A stretch of DNA of 64,000 nt. It comes from JAMXLO01 sp963832895 (GTDB taxonomy: Bacteria > Pseudomonadota > Alphaproteobacteria > Acetobacterales > Acetobacteraceae). The notes under the pieces are model-generated. The model had not been told where the DNA came from and made no database searches. It was given only the letters and a program-made list of their open reading frames with translations. Position 1 is the stretch's first letter; every line of letters starts with the position of its first letter. Location: assembly GCA_963832895.1 (NCBI GenBank), contig CAWHVQ010000020.1, forward strand, positions 248,001 to 312,000, written 5' to 3'. Both the position numbers and the translations under genes were made by a program. This document shows positions 8,771 to 17,128 of this stretch, piece by piece.

Positions 8771-10239
8771 GTGCGAGTGCCGGCCCGCTCCCGCCAACCC
8801 CCTCCCGCAAGGGGAGGGGGAGTGTTGCGTCTGAACTCCCCCTCCCCATGCGGGAGGGGGTTGGCGGGAGGGGGCCCATGCCCGCCTCCGAACCGCTTCG
8901 CCAGTTCCTCCAGGCCGCGCGCAGCGTCGGCATCCGCGTCTCCGCGGCTGAGGGAATCGACGCCGCCCGTGCAGTGCAGGTGGTCGGCTACTCCGACCGC
9001 ACCGTCCTGAAGGACACGTTATCCCTCGTCCTCGCGAAGACCCCCGACGAGAAGCACCTGTTCGACGAGTGCTTCGATCTCTATTTCCGCCGCGACAGCC
9101 TGGCCGAGGAAACCGAGGCCGCAACCGACCTTCAGACCCCCATCACGCCAGGCGGCTTCGGCGGTGAGGGCACCGGTGGCGGCGGTGGCCGTTCGCTGTC
9201 CGAGATGCTGCTGGACGACGACCGCGCCGCGCTTGCCACCGCGATGGAAGAAGCGGCACGCGATTCCGGCATCCAGAACATCCGCTTCTTCACCCAGAAG
9301 AACCTCTACGCCCGGCGCATCCTCGACCGCATGGGACTGCGCCAGGTGGAGCGCGACATCGAGGCGCTGCGCAAGGATGACCGGCACGCCGCCGCCGATC
9401 GTCTGGACAACCGCATCGACGCGCTGCGCGACCAGGCGCGCGATCTGGTCGAGCGCAATCTGCTGCTGTTCGCCCGCGGCGAGACGGAGAAGTTCCGCGA
9501 GGAACTGCTGAAGTCGGCCCGCCTCTCCAACCTGGAACGCCGCGACCTCGAGCGGATGCGCATCCTGGTCCGGGCCATGGCGAAGCGCCTGGCCGCGCGC
9601 TACGCCAAGACGCGCCGCCGCCGGTTGCGCGGACAGCTCGACGCGCGCCGGACATTGCGGAAGAACATGGGCTGGGGTGGCGTGCCCTTCCTCACCGTGT
9701 GGAAGCAGAAGCGCATCGAGAAGCCGCGTGTCATGGTGCTGTGCGACGTCTCCGGCTCGGTCGCCGCGATGGCGCAGTTCCTGCTGATGTTCCTCTACGC
9801 GCTGAACGAGGCCCTGAAGGACATCCGCTCCTTCGCCTTCGCCGGCAGCCTGATGGAGGTCAGCGATATCCTGGAAGGCGAGCCGATCGAGGCCGCGATC
9901 GCGAAGATCATGCAGGCGATCGGCTTCGGTTCTTCGAACTACGGCAACTCGCTCGCCGATTTCGAGGACGGCTGGATGCGCAACGTGTCCAACAAGACGA
10001 CCGTCATCATCCTGGGCGACGCACGCGGCAACCGCACGGACCCGCGGACCGACATCATGGAGCGTCTGTCGCAGCGGGCGAAGCGGATCATCTGGCTCAA
10101 TCCGGAATTCCGCTCCGCCTGGGGCACCGGCGATTCCGACATGTTCCGCTATGCGCCGTACTGCAACCTCGTCACGGTATGCAACACGCTGCGCCACCTG
10201 GAGCGCGTGGTGTCCGATCTGCTGAAGGATGCCGCCTGA
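8767..10239 (+). CDS. VWA domain protein, CoxE-like partner of MoxR ATPase
   Basis: The frame codes 490 residues from an ATG that overlaps the upstream stop. The C-terminal half is a von Willebrand A domain with the MIDAS motif DVSGS in VMVLCDVSGSVAAMAQF, preceded by the GWGGVPF segment typical of CoxE-like proteins. The N-terminal half is charged and helical. A palindromic repeat lies at codons 5-37 (8782-8877), so translation from 8767 adds a Pro/Gly/Arg-rich stretch. An in-frame ATG at 8878 (MPASEPLRQF) just after the repeat is the other possible start and would give 453 residues. Coupling favours 8767, and protein content favours 8878. Confidence 0.85.
   Translation: MSASAGPLPPTPSRKGRGSVASELPLPMREGVGGRGPMPASEPLRQFLQAARSVGIRVSAAEGIDAARAVQVVGYSDRTVLKDTLSLVLAKTPDEKHLFDECFDLYFRRDSLAEETEAATDLQTPITPGGFGGEGTGGGGGRSLSEMLLDDDRAALATAMEEAARDSGIQNIRFFTQKNLYARRILDRMGLRQVERDIEALRKDDRHAAADRLDNRIDALRDQARDLVERNLLLFARGETEKFREELLKSARLSNLERRDLERMRILVRAMAKRLAARYAKTRRRRLRGQLDARRTLRKNMGWGGVPFLTVWKQKRIEKPRVMVLCDVSGSVAAMAQFLLMFLYALNEALKDIRSFAFAGSLMEVSDILEGEPIEAAIAKIMQAIGFGSSNYGNSLADFEDGWMRNVSNKTTVIILGDARGNRTDPRTDIMERLSQRAKRIIWLNPEFRSAWGTGDSDMFRYAPYCNLVTVCNTLRHLERVVSDLLKDAA
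8782..8877. repeat. G/C-rich palindromic repeat at the 5' end of the VWA gene
   Basis: Inverted arms meet around a spacer near 8822-8836. The left arm reads CCGCCAACCCCCTCCCGC then AAGGGGAGGGGGAG; the right arm is its reverse complement with a few changes. It has no stop codon in the VWA frame and would encode PLPPTPSRKGRGS and LPLPMREGVGGRG. It is the same design as 3824-3923 (coding LPLPSREGAGGGG there), so both are copies of one dispersed element. Confidence 0.85.
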
Positions 10240-10240
10240 C

Positions 10241-10264
10241 CGTGTGGTAGTTTACTACCACACG
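10241..10264 (+). promoter_or_regulatory. Perfect 10-bp stem hairpin between the VWA gene and rplM
   Basis: CGTGTGGTAG, loop TTTA, CTACCACACG: a perfect inverted repeat starting 2 bases after the VWA stop and 65 bases before rplM. There is no T-run after it, so it is not a standard rho-independent terminator. It may protect or separate transcripts, or be part of the rplM leader. Function not shown. Confidence 0.5.
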
Positions 10265-10328
10265 TCCCAACCGCTTGACCCTGACTGCGTTTCCCGCCAT
10301 ATCCCGCCGCCAACTCGCAGGGCGCGCC

Positions 10329-10793
10329 ATGAAGACCACGATCTCGCTGAAGCCTGCTGAGGTGAAGAAGGACTGGGTGCTGATCGACGCCGAGGGCGTC
10401 GTACTCGGCAGGCTCGCGTCCATCATCGCCAACCGCCTGCGCGGCAAGCATAAGCCGCAGTTCACGCCGCATGTCGATTGCGGCGACAATGTCGTCGTGG
10501 TGAATGCGGCGAAGGTGCGCGTGACCGGCCACAAGCCGGACCAGTCGGTATTCTACTATCACACCGGCTACCCGGGCGGCATCAAGGGCCGCAGCATTCG
10601 CCAGCGCCTGGAGTCCAAACATCCCGAGCAGGTGCTGGAGAAGGCGGTCGAGCGCATGATCACGCGCGGGCCGTTGCAGCGGCGCCAGATGAAGCACCTG
10701 TACGTCTACGCCGGCCCGGAGCACAAGCATGCCGCACAGCAGCCCGCGCCGCTCGACGTCGCCGCGATGAACCCGAAGAACAAGCGAGACTGA
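10329..10793 (+). CDS. rplM: 50S ribosomal protein L13
   Basis: A 154-residue L13 of normal length. The N-terminal domain has DAEGVVLGRLASIIANRLRG, and the family signature region runs through GDNVVVVNAAKVRVTG and HKPDQSVFYYHTGYPGG. The C-terminal MITRGPLQRRQMKHLYVYAG is also typical. I start at ATG 10329; the frame runs upstream to 10275, but that part is not L13-like. It is followed 6 bp later by rpsI, the usual operon. Confidence 0.97.
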   Translation: MKTTISLKPAEVKKDWVLIDAEGVVLGRLASIIANRLRGKHKPQFTPHVDCGDNVVVVNAAKVRVTGHKPDQSVFYYHTGYPGGIKGRSIRQRLESKHPEQVLEKAVERMITRGPLQRRQMKHLYVYAGPEHKHAAQQPAPLDVAAMNPKNKRD

Positions 10794-10799
10794 TCCCGC

Positions 10800-11315
10800 A
10801 TGTCAGGCAACCAGACCCGCACGCTCGCCGACCTCCGTGACGCGCTCGCAGCCCAGCAGGCTGTCGCTCCGACCGGCGCTGTGCCGGTTCCCAGCGACCA
10901 GCCGAAGCGCGAGCCCAAGCGCGATGCGCTTGGGCGTTCCTATGCCACCGGTCGCCGCAAGAATGCGGTGGCGCGCGTGTGGATCAGGCCAGGTAGCGGC
11001 GAGATCACCGTGAACCACCGGAAGGTCGTCCAGTATTTTGCCCGCCCCGTGCTGCGGATGCTGATCACCCAGCCGTTTCTGGTCGCCGACCGCTACAACC
11101 AGTTCGACGTGTTCTGCACGGTGACCGGCGGGGGCCTCTCGGGTCAGGCGGGCGCGGTGCGGCACGGCATATCGCGCGCGCTCACTTACTACGAGCCGGA
11201 CCTGCGCGGCATCCTCAAGGTGGCAGGCTTTCTCACCCGTGACTCGCGCGTGGTGGAGCGCAAGAAATACGGCAAGATGAAAGCCCGACGAAGCTTCCAG
11301 TTCAGCAAGCGTTAG
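10800..11315 (+). CDS. rpsI: 30S ribosomal protein S9
   Basis: A 171-residue S9. The conserved body begins at SYATGRRKNAVARVWI (residue 42) and ends with the typical basic tail KYGKMKARRSFQFSKR, whose last Arg reaches the ribosomal P site. The first 40 residues are a non-conserved Ala/Pro/Lys extension, common in alphaproteobacteria. GGGLSGQAGAVRHGISRAL is the S9 signature. Co-transcribed with rplM and probably argC. Confidence 0.97.
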   Translation: MSGNQTRTLADLRDALAAQQAVAPTGAVPVPSDQPKREPKRDALGRSYATGRRKNAVARVWIRPGSGEITVNHRKVVQYFARPVLRMLITQPFLVADRYNQFDVFCTVTGGGLSGQAGAVRHGISRALTYYEPDLRGILKVAGFLTRDSRVVERKKYGKMKARRSFQFSKR

Positions 11316-11338
11316 CTCGTCATGACTGGAGGGTCGAT

Positions 11339-12295
11339 ATGGCTGCCAGGCGGACTGTGTTCATCGATGGCGAAGCCGGCACCACGGGTCTAGGCATCCG
11401 CGATCGGCTGCGTGCGCTTCCCGACGTCGAACTGAAGAGCCTGCCCACAGAACATCGCCGCGATCCAGCCGCACGGCGCGATATGATGGCGGAAGTGGAC
11501 CTCGTCATCCTGTGCCTGCCCGACGAGGCGGCGCGTGAGGCCGCGGCGATAGCCGACGGATTGGGCAGCGCCGCGCCGAAGGTCCTCGATGCCAGCACCG
11601 CGCATCGCGTGCACCCTGACTGGGCGTACGGCTTTCCGGAAATGCAGCCGGGCCAGGGCGAACGCATCGCCGGCGCGCGTTTGGTCGCCAATCCGGGCTG
11701 CTATCCTACCGGTGCGATCGGTCTGATCCGTCCTCTGGTAGACGCCGGCATCATCTCCGCCGATTACCCGATCACCATCAACGCGGTCAGCGGCTATTCC
11801 GGCGGCGGTCGGACGATGATCGAGGAACACGGCCGGCATGGCGGGCCGGCCTTCGAACTCTACGCCCTGAAGCTCGAGCACAAGCATCTGCCCGAGACCC
11901 AACGCTATTGCGGCCTGTCCCGCCGGCCGATCTTCGTGCCATCCGTCGGCCATTATCGGCAAGGCATGCTGGTCTCCGTTCCGCTGCATCTTGAGACGCT
12001 GCAAGGCAGGCCCACCGGCACCGACCTGCAAGCGGTGCTCGAAGCGCGCTATCGTGGCTGCGACTATGTTCGCGTCACCGCCCCGCAGTCCGATGGCAAG
12101 CTCGAGCCGCAGGCGTTGAACGAGACCAACCTGCTGGAACTCTCTGTCAATGCCAACGAGCGTCATCGGCAGGCTGTGCTGGTTGCGCGGCTCGACAATC
12201 TCGGCAAGGGCGCGTCCGGAGCGGCGGTGCAGAATCTTCGCCTGATGCTTGGCATGCCCGCCAGGGCTCCCCAGCCGGAGCAGGTCGGTGCCTGA
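11339..12295 (+). CDS. argC: N-acetyl-gamma-glutamyl-phosphate reductase, short type
   Basis: A 318-residue NADPH-dependent reductase for the third step of arginine synthesis. FIDGEAGTTGLGIRDRL is the nucleotide-binding start of the short (type 2) ArgC. The catalytic Cys is in VANPGCYPTGAI near residue 120. INAVSGYSGGGRTMIEE and HKHLPETQRY are family segments. ATG 11339 lies 23 bp after rpsI; the rplM-rpsI-argC order recurs in related alphaproteobacteria. The stop overlaps the next gene. Confidence 0.95.
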   Translation: MAARRTVFIDGEAGTTGLGIRDRLRALPDVELKSLPTEHRRDPAARRDMMAEVDLVILCLPDEAAREAAAIADGLGSAAPKVLDASTAHRVHPDWAYGFPEMQPGQGERIAGARLVANPGCYPTGAIGLIRPLVDAGIISADYPITINAVSGYSGGGRTMIEEHGRHGGPAFELYALKLEHKHLPETQRYCGLSRRPIFVPSVGHYRQGMLVSVPLHLETLQGRPTGTDLQAVLEARYRGCDYVRVTAPQSDGKLEPQALNETNLLELSVNANERHRQAVLVARLDNLGKGASGAAVQNLRLMLGMPARAPQPEQVGA

Positions 12296-12839
12296 GCCGC
12301 TGGTCGGCCCGGGCCCGATTTACACGCTCGATGGCGTCACGCCGAAGGTCGCGTCGGACGCCTTCATCGCCCCCGGTGCCGCGGTGGTTGGCGACGTCGA
12401 GATCGGCTCGGAGACCGGCATTTGGTTCCACTGCCTCGTCCGTGGCGACCTGAACATCATCCGCATCGGTGCGCGCACCAACATCCAGGACGGCGCGATC
12501 ATCCACGTCGATTCCGGCGAGTTCGCCACTTACATCGGCGACGATGTCACGGTCGGCCACAACGCGGTGATCCATGCCTGCACGCTGAAGAATCGGGCCT
12601 TCGTCGGCATCTCGGCCACCGTGCTGGACGGCGCGGTGATCGAGGAAGGCGGCATGCTCGGTGCGGGTGGTCTGCTGACACCAGGCAAGGTGATCGGCCG
12701 CAACGAACTCTGGGTCGGCACGCCGGCCAAGCTGATCCGCGTGATGAGCGACGAGGAGCGTCAGAAGTTCGATCGCAACGCGGTGGTCTACCGCGAACTG
12801 GCGCGACGCTTCCGCGCAGGGCTGCGCAGCGCCACCTAG
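12288..12839 (+). CDS. Gamma-carbonic anhydrase family protein (left-handed beta-helix)
   Basis: A 183-residue hexapeptide-repeat protein from a GTG at 12288, which overlaps the argC stop by 8 bp. The repeats run through VVGDVEIGSETGIWF, IGARTNIQDGAIIHVD, VTVGHNAVIHACTL and ISATVLDGAVIEEG. His residues in IIHVD and VGHNAVIH match the three zinc ligands of gamma-carbonic anhydrases. It may hydrate CO2 or be an inactive relative such as YrdA/PaaY. An ATG further upstream (12249) lies inside argC without similarity. Confidence 0.88.
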   Translation: MPEPLVGPGPIYTLDGVTPKVASDAFIAPGAAVVGDVEIGSETGIWFHCLVRGDLNIIRIGARTNIQDGAIIHVDSGEFATYIGDDVTVGHNAVIHACTLKNRAFVGISATVLDGAVIEEGGMLGAGGLLTPGKVIGRNELWVGTPAKLIRVMSDEERQKFDRNAVVYRELARRFRAGLRSAT

Positions 12840-12896
12840 ACAAATCGGCGAATAGCGCCAATTCCTCCGGCACAGCCGTGGGGACAAGAATCCGCC

Positions 12897-13457
12897 GTGT
12901 TCCACCGTCACCTCGCCATTTTGGCCTGCCTGGTGGTAGCTGGCTGTACTGCGGCCACGCCGCCACCCGATACCGCGCAACTGCCGTTTGCCGCCTTCGG
13001 AACGATGGACAACGACGTCGCGGCAGCGAACCAGGCCTCCTGGGCCTTTGCCTCACCTGAGCGCACCCGCAACAACCCGGTGGATGCGGCGAGGGCGTGC
13101 GCTGCAATTGACTACCTGGCGGGTCAGCTTAGCAGCAGTCCTCGCTGGATGTCGGTCTCGCCACTGACCAGGCAGGAGATGCTGCGTGCGCGTGCCGACG
13201 TTCGCCGCGTGCTCGGCATTGCGCCCGAGGCAAGATCGCAGGTCGTGGTCAACGCCCTGCTGCAGTTTGCCGCGGCCTGGCAGGCCAGAGACCAGTCTGC
13301 GGCGCTGCAGGCACTGAGCGCGCCGGGCTTTGCGTTCCCGCCGCAACAGACCGTGCAGGTCCTGTCCAACCTGCCCTACGTCCAGACGGCCAATGTCGGC
13401 AGTATTGATGCTGCTCGCGAGATGCTGCCCGGTGGAGATGTCGGCCGGCAGCCCTAG
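12897..13457 (+). CDS. Putative lipoprotein, unknown function
   Basis: A 186-residue protein from a GTG start. A signal peptide (HLAILACLVV) ends in the lipobox VAGC, so Cys at about residue 17 would be lipidated. The mature part is Ala-rich and helical (DAARACAAIDYLAGQL, MLRARADVRRVLG). No recognisable family. It lies 57 bp downstream of the carbonic anhydrase on the same strand and could share its transcript. Confidence 0.7.
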   Translation: MFHRHLAILACLVVAGCTAATPPPDTAQLPFAAFGTMDNDVAAANQASWAFASPERTRNNPVDAARACAAIDYLAGQLSSSPRWMSVSPLTRQEMLRARADVRRVLGIAPEARSQVVVNALLQFAAAWQARDQSAALQALSAPGFAFPPQQTVQVLSNLPYVQTANVGSIDAAREMLPGGDVGRQP

Positions 13458-13632
13458 TTTGCATCAAGTACCTCCATATTGCCGAATAATTGGCACGCAT
13501 CGGCCTGGTTCCTGAGCAATATGCTTTTGTGACGATCTGATTTCTCGGATGTCGCCGGCTTTCGGCCTGGACAGCAGGCAGAAGTCATGCTGCGCTGCAA
13601 CAAAGCAGATACCCCGCTTGCAGGAGACATGA

Positions 13633-15226
13633 ATGAACCTGGCCGCCTATCGATCCGCCTGGGCGTGTGTTTGTGCGTCATTGGTGGTGTGGCTCACCCC
13701 GGTCGCCGCTCATGCGGAGTCGGTCGTCACCGTGGCGATGACCGCCGGCGACATCCCGAACACCACGGGCAACCCGGACCAGGGCTTCGAGGGGTTCCGC
13801 TTCGTCGGTTACAATCTTTACGATGGGTTGGCGCTGTGGGACCTCTCGCGCAGCGACAAGGCCTCCGACATCAAACCCGGCCTCGCCACGTCCTGGGAAG
13901 TCGATCCCAACAACCACAAGCGCTGGATCTATCACCTCCGACAGGGGGTGAAATGGCACGACGGGTGCCCATTCACCGCCGATGATGTGATCTGGAACTT
14001 GGCGCGCATCACCGACGAGAAGGCGCCGCAGTACTACACGCTGCAGATGGCGTTGACGCGCTCATACACCACCAACTTCGCCTCAATCGAGAAGATCGAC
14101 GACAGCACGATAGCGATCAATACGAAGGTGGTCGAATCGCTGTTTCCCTATCAGATGAGCTATCTGCTGATGGTCAGCCGCTGCCGGGCGGAGGCGCTGA
14201 AATACGACTGGAACGCCTACGCCGAGCACCCGTCGGGCACCGGACCGTTCCGCGCCGACCGTTATGTCGCACATGAACGGTTCGAGCTGTTGCCGAACAA
14301 GGAGGTACTGGGACCCCAAGCGCATCGCCAAATACGACCGCCTGGTGCTGCTGCCAATGCCGGAAGCGGCCACGCGTACCGCGGCGTTGCTGACGGGCCA
14401 GGTGAACTTCGTCGAGGCTCCGTCACCGGATGCCATCCCGAAGTTGAGAAGCGCAGGGATGCAGATCATCACCAACACCTACCCGCACAACTGGCCCTAC
14501 ACGCTGAACTTTGTGCGCGGTCCGATGACCGACATCCGCGTCCGCCGCGCCGCCAATTACGCGCTGAATCGCGGGGAGTTCGTCGAGCTGCTCGGCGGCA
14601 CCGCGATCGAAGACTACGCCACCATGCCGCCCACCTCGCCGTGGTATGGCCACCCGATCAAGTACGAGTTCAACCAGGCCAAAGCGAAGGAGCTGCTGAA
14701 GGAGGCCGGTTGCCTGCCATGCAAGATCACGCTGGCGATCTCCACCTCCGGTTCCGGTCAGATGCAGCCCTTGCCAATGAACGAGTTGGTGAAGTCGCAG
14801 CTCGAGGAAGTCGGGTTCCAGGTCGACTTCAAGGTCATGGACTGGAACTCGCTGATCGAGATCGCCAGGTCCGGTGTGGTCAAATATCCCGAGATCGACG
14901 GCTATAACGGCTCGCGCGCGTTGCTCGATCCGGTCAGTGCGCTGATCAAGCCCGTGGCGAAGATGCACTGGTCACCGGCGGGTGCCAACTGGGGGCACTT
15001 CTACGATCCGGAAATCGAGGACCTGGTTGGTCAGATCCTCAACGAGTTCGATGCCGACAAGCGCCTGGCGATGCTGATCAAGCTGCATGAGCTGGAGAGC
15101 GATCGCGCGGTGATGATCTGGGTGGTGCATGATCTGAACCCGCGCGCTCTGTCGCCCAAGCTGCACGGCTTCGTGCAGGCGCAGAACTGGTTCCAGGACC
15201 TGACGCCAATCACGGTGGATCCTTGA
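13633..15226 (+). pseudogene. Peptide/amide ABC transporter substrate-binding protein, single-base frameshift
   Basis: Two frames together give a complete SBP_bac_5 (DppA/OppA) protein of about 530 residues. The first, from ATG 13633, has a signal peptide ending AHAES and runs to ELLPNKE near 14304. Skipping one base, the second frame continues at once with YWDPKRIAKYDRLVLLPMPE, the sequence expected after N-K-E in this family, and goes on to the stop at 15226. The shift lies at 14302-14306 in GGAGGTAC. Everything else looks intact. It could be a sequencing indel, a recent mutation or programmed slippage. It heads the transporter operon below. Confidence 0.88.
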
Positions 15227-15265
15227 TCCGGTGACACTCGATGCAGTGACGGGGGTCCGCTGATC

Positions 15266-16222
15266 ATGCTCGGCTATATCGCCCGGCGCATCCTGATGGC
15301 CATTCCGATCGCGTTCGGGGTGAGCATCGTGTGCTTCTCGCTGGTCTATCTCGCGCCGGGCGATCCACTGCAGACGATTCTGCCGTCGGACGCGACGGCG
15401 GACTTGGTGGCGCAGATCAAGCACGCCTACGGCTTCGATCGCCCGCTGCCGGTGCAATACCTGCTGTGGCTCGGCCACGTGCTCACCGGGGATTTCGGCG
15501 TATCGATCTCGACCCGTCGGCCGGTGATCCTGGAAGTGACCGGCGCCCTGTCGAACACGTTCATCCTGACCAGCTTCGCAGTGCCGCTCGCGTTCATCAC
15601 CGGGTACACCATGGGCGCGATAGCCGGCTGCTTCCCCGGCCGCGCAGTCGATCGCATCGTCACCGGCGCGGCCGTGGTCGGTGTCAGTCTGCCCAACTAC
15701 TGGCTTGGCATCGTTCTCGTCATCATCTTCGCGGTCGAGCTGATGGCGTTGCCCGCCACAGGCATGGGCCCACAAGGCTCGGCGCGGTTCGACATCCTGC
15801 GCTGGTCAAGCGCGCAATATCTCGTCCTGCCGGTCATCACGTTGTCGATGATCCCGGTCGGCATCATCGCACGCACCACGCGCGCCGCGGTGGCCGAGGT
15901 GCTGAACCAGGACTTCGTCACCACGTTGCGCGCCAAGGGACTGAGCGAGATCGCGGTGATCCGCCACGTCCTGAAGAACGCTGCGCCGCAGGTGCTGGCG
16001 GTGATGGGGTTGCAGTTCGGCTACCTGATGGGCGGCTCGATCCTGATCGAGACCGTGTTCACCTGGCCGGGCAGCGGCTTCATGCTGTCGAAGGCAATCA
16101 TCAACCGCGACATTCCAGTCCTCCAGGGAACCATCCTGTTCCTGGCCATGATCTTCGTCGCCACCAATCTGGTCGTCGATCTGCTGCAATCGATGATCGA
16201 TCCGCGCATCCGCCGGAGCTGA
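15266..16222 (+). CDS. ABC transporter permease, DppB type
   Basis: A 318-residue inner-membrane permease with an N-terminal helix (RRILMAIPIAFGVSIVCFSLVYLAPGDP, in two parts) typical of DppB/OppB and about six transmembrane segments. The EAA loop is TLRAKGLSEIAVIRHVLKNA near residue 220, which contacts the ATPase. It pairs with the DppC-type protein 3 bp downstream. Imports a peptide or amide-type ligand delivered by the binding protein. Confidence 0.93.
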   Translation: MLGYIARRILMAIPIAFGVSIVCFSLVYLAPGDPLQTILPSDATADLVAQIKHAYGFDRPLPVQYLLWLGHVLTGDFGVSISTRRPVILEVTGALSNTFILTSFAVPLAFITGYTMGAIAGCFPGRAVDRIVTGAAVVGVSLPNYWLGIVLVIIFAVELMALPATGMGPQGSARFDILRWSSAQYLVLPVITLSMIPVGIIARTTRAAVAEVLNQDFVTTLRAKGLSEIAVIRHVLKNAAPQVLAVMGLQFGYLMGGSILIETVFTWPGSGFMLSKAIINRDIPVLQGTILFLAMIFVATNLVVDLLQSMIDPRIRRS

Positions 16223-16225
16223 GCG

Positions 16226-17128
16226 ATGTCACGGGCCGTCACACTGCCGATCGCTGCCCTCGACGATGATGCAGCCCCCACTTTGCGCGTGCGCGGCTAC
16301 TGGGGTTCGGTGGGTTATCGCCTGCGCCATGATCCGGTCACGCTGTTCTTTGGCGCGATCGTGCTGTTGATCGTGCTGATGGCGATCTTCGCGCCGTTGC
16401 TGGCGCCATTCGATCCCTACAAGGAGAGCGTCATCCTGCGACTGAAGCCGTTCGGCTATCGCGGCCATCCGTTGGGCACCGACGAACTGGGGCGTGACCT
16501 GCTCAGCCGGCTGATCTATGGCGGGAGATCGTCGCTGCTGATGGGTCTGATCCCGGTCTGCATCGCCACCATCCTCGGCGGCACACTCGGCGTCATCGGC
16601 GGCTTCGCCGGGCGGCGTGTGAACGCGGCGATCATGCGCACAATGGATGTGTTCTACGCGTTTCCCTCCGTGCTGCTGGCGGTGGCGATTTCCGGCGCGA
16701 TGGGCGGCGGCATGGCGAACGGCATGGCCGCACTGGCGCTGGTGTTCATCCCCGCAATGTGTCGTGTCGCAGAAACCGCGACCGCTCAGGTGCGCAGCCT
16801 GGACTTCATCGAGGCCGCGCGCGCGACCGGCGCGGGCACACTCACCATCGTGCGCTACCACGTACTCGGCAATGTGCTCGGGCCCGTCTTCATCTACGCC
16901 TCAAGTCTGGTGTCGGTCAGCATCCTGCTGGCGTCGGGCCTGTCGTTCCTGGGCCTTGGCGTAAAGCCGCCGACGCCCGATTGGGGCCTGATGCTGAGCA
17001 CGCTGCGCCAGTCGATCTATATCGCACCGCTATCCTGCGCTTTGCCCGGCGTGGCGATATTTATCACATCTGTCTGTTTCAACCTGGTTAGCGACGGCAT
17101 TCGCTCGGCGATGGACGTGCGGCTGTGA
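16226..17128 (+). CDS. ABC transporter permease, DppC type
   Basis: A 300-residue permease. The DppC-type N-terminus (DPVTLFFGAIVLLIVLMAIF then PFDPYKES) is followed by GHPLGTDELGRDLLSRLIYG, a strong marker of this subfamily. The EAA region is FIEAARATGAGTLTIVRYHV. Its stop overlaps the GTG start of the ATPase by 4 bases. Confidence 0.93.
   Translation: MSRAVTLPIAALDDDAAPTLRVRGYWGSVGYRLRHDPVTLFFGAIVLLIVLMAIFAPLLAPFDPYKESVILRLKPFGYRGHPLGTDELGRDLLSRLIYGGRSSLLMGLIPVCIATILGGTLGVIGGFAGRRVNAAIMRTMDVFYAFPSVLLAVAISGAMGGGMANGMAALALVFIPAMCRVAETATAQVRSLDFIEAARATGAGTLTIVRYHVLGNVLGPVFIYASSLVSVSILLASGLSFLGLGVKPPTPDWGLMLSTLRQSIYIAPLSCALPGVAIFITSVCFNLVSDGIRSAMDVRL

Noticed and set aside
9019..10197. 392-codon minus-strand frame
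   Set aside because: Mirror of the VWA gene; no motif.
13491..13510. TTGGCACG resembling a sigma-54 -24 element before the binding-protein gene
   Set aside because: The -12 G-C at the required spacing is not followed by the needed T-T-G-C-W; no activator gene is near.
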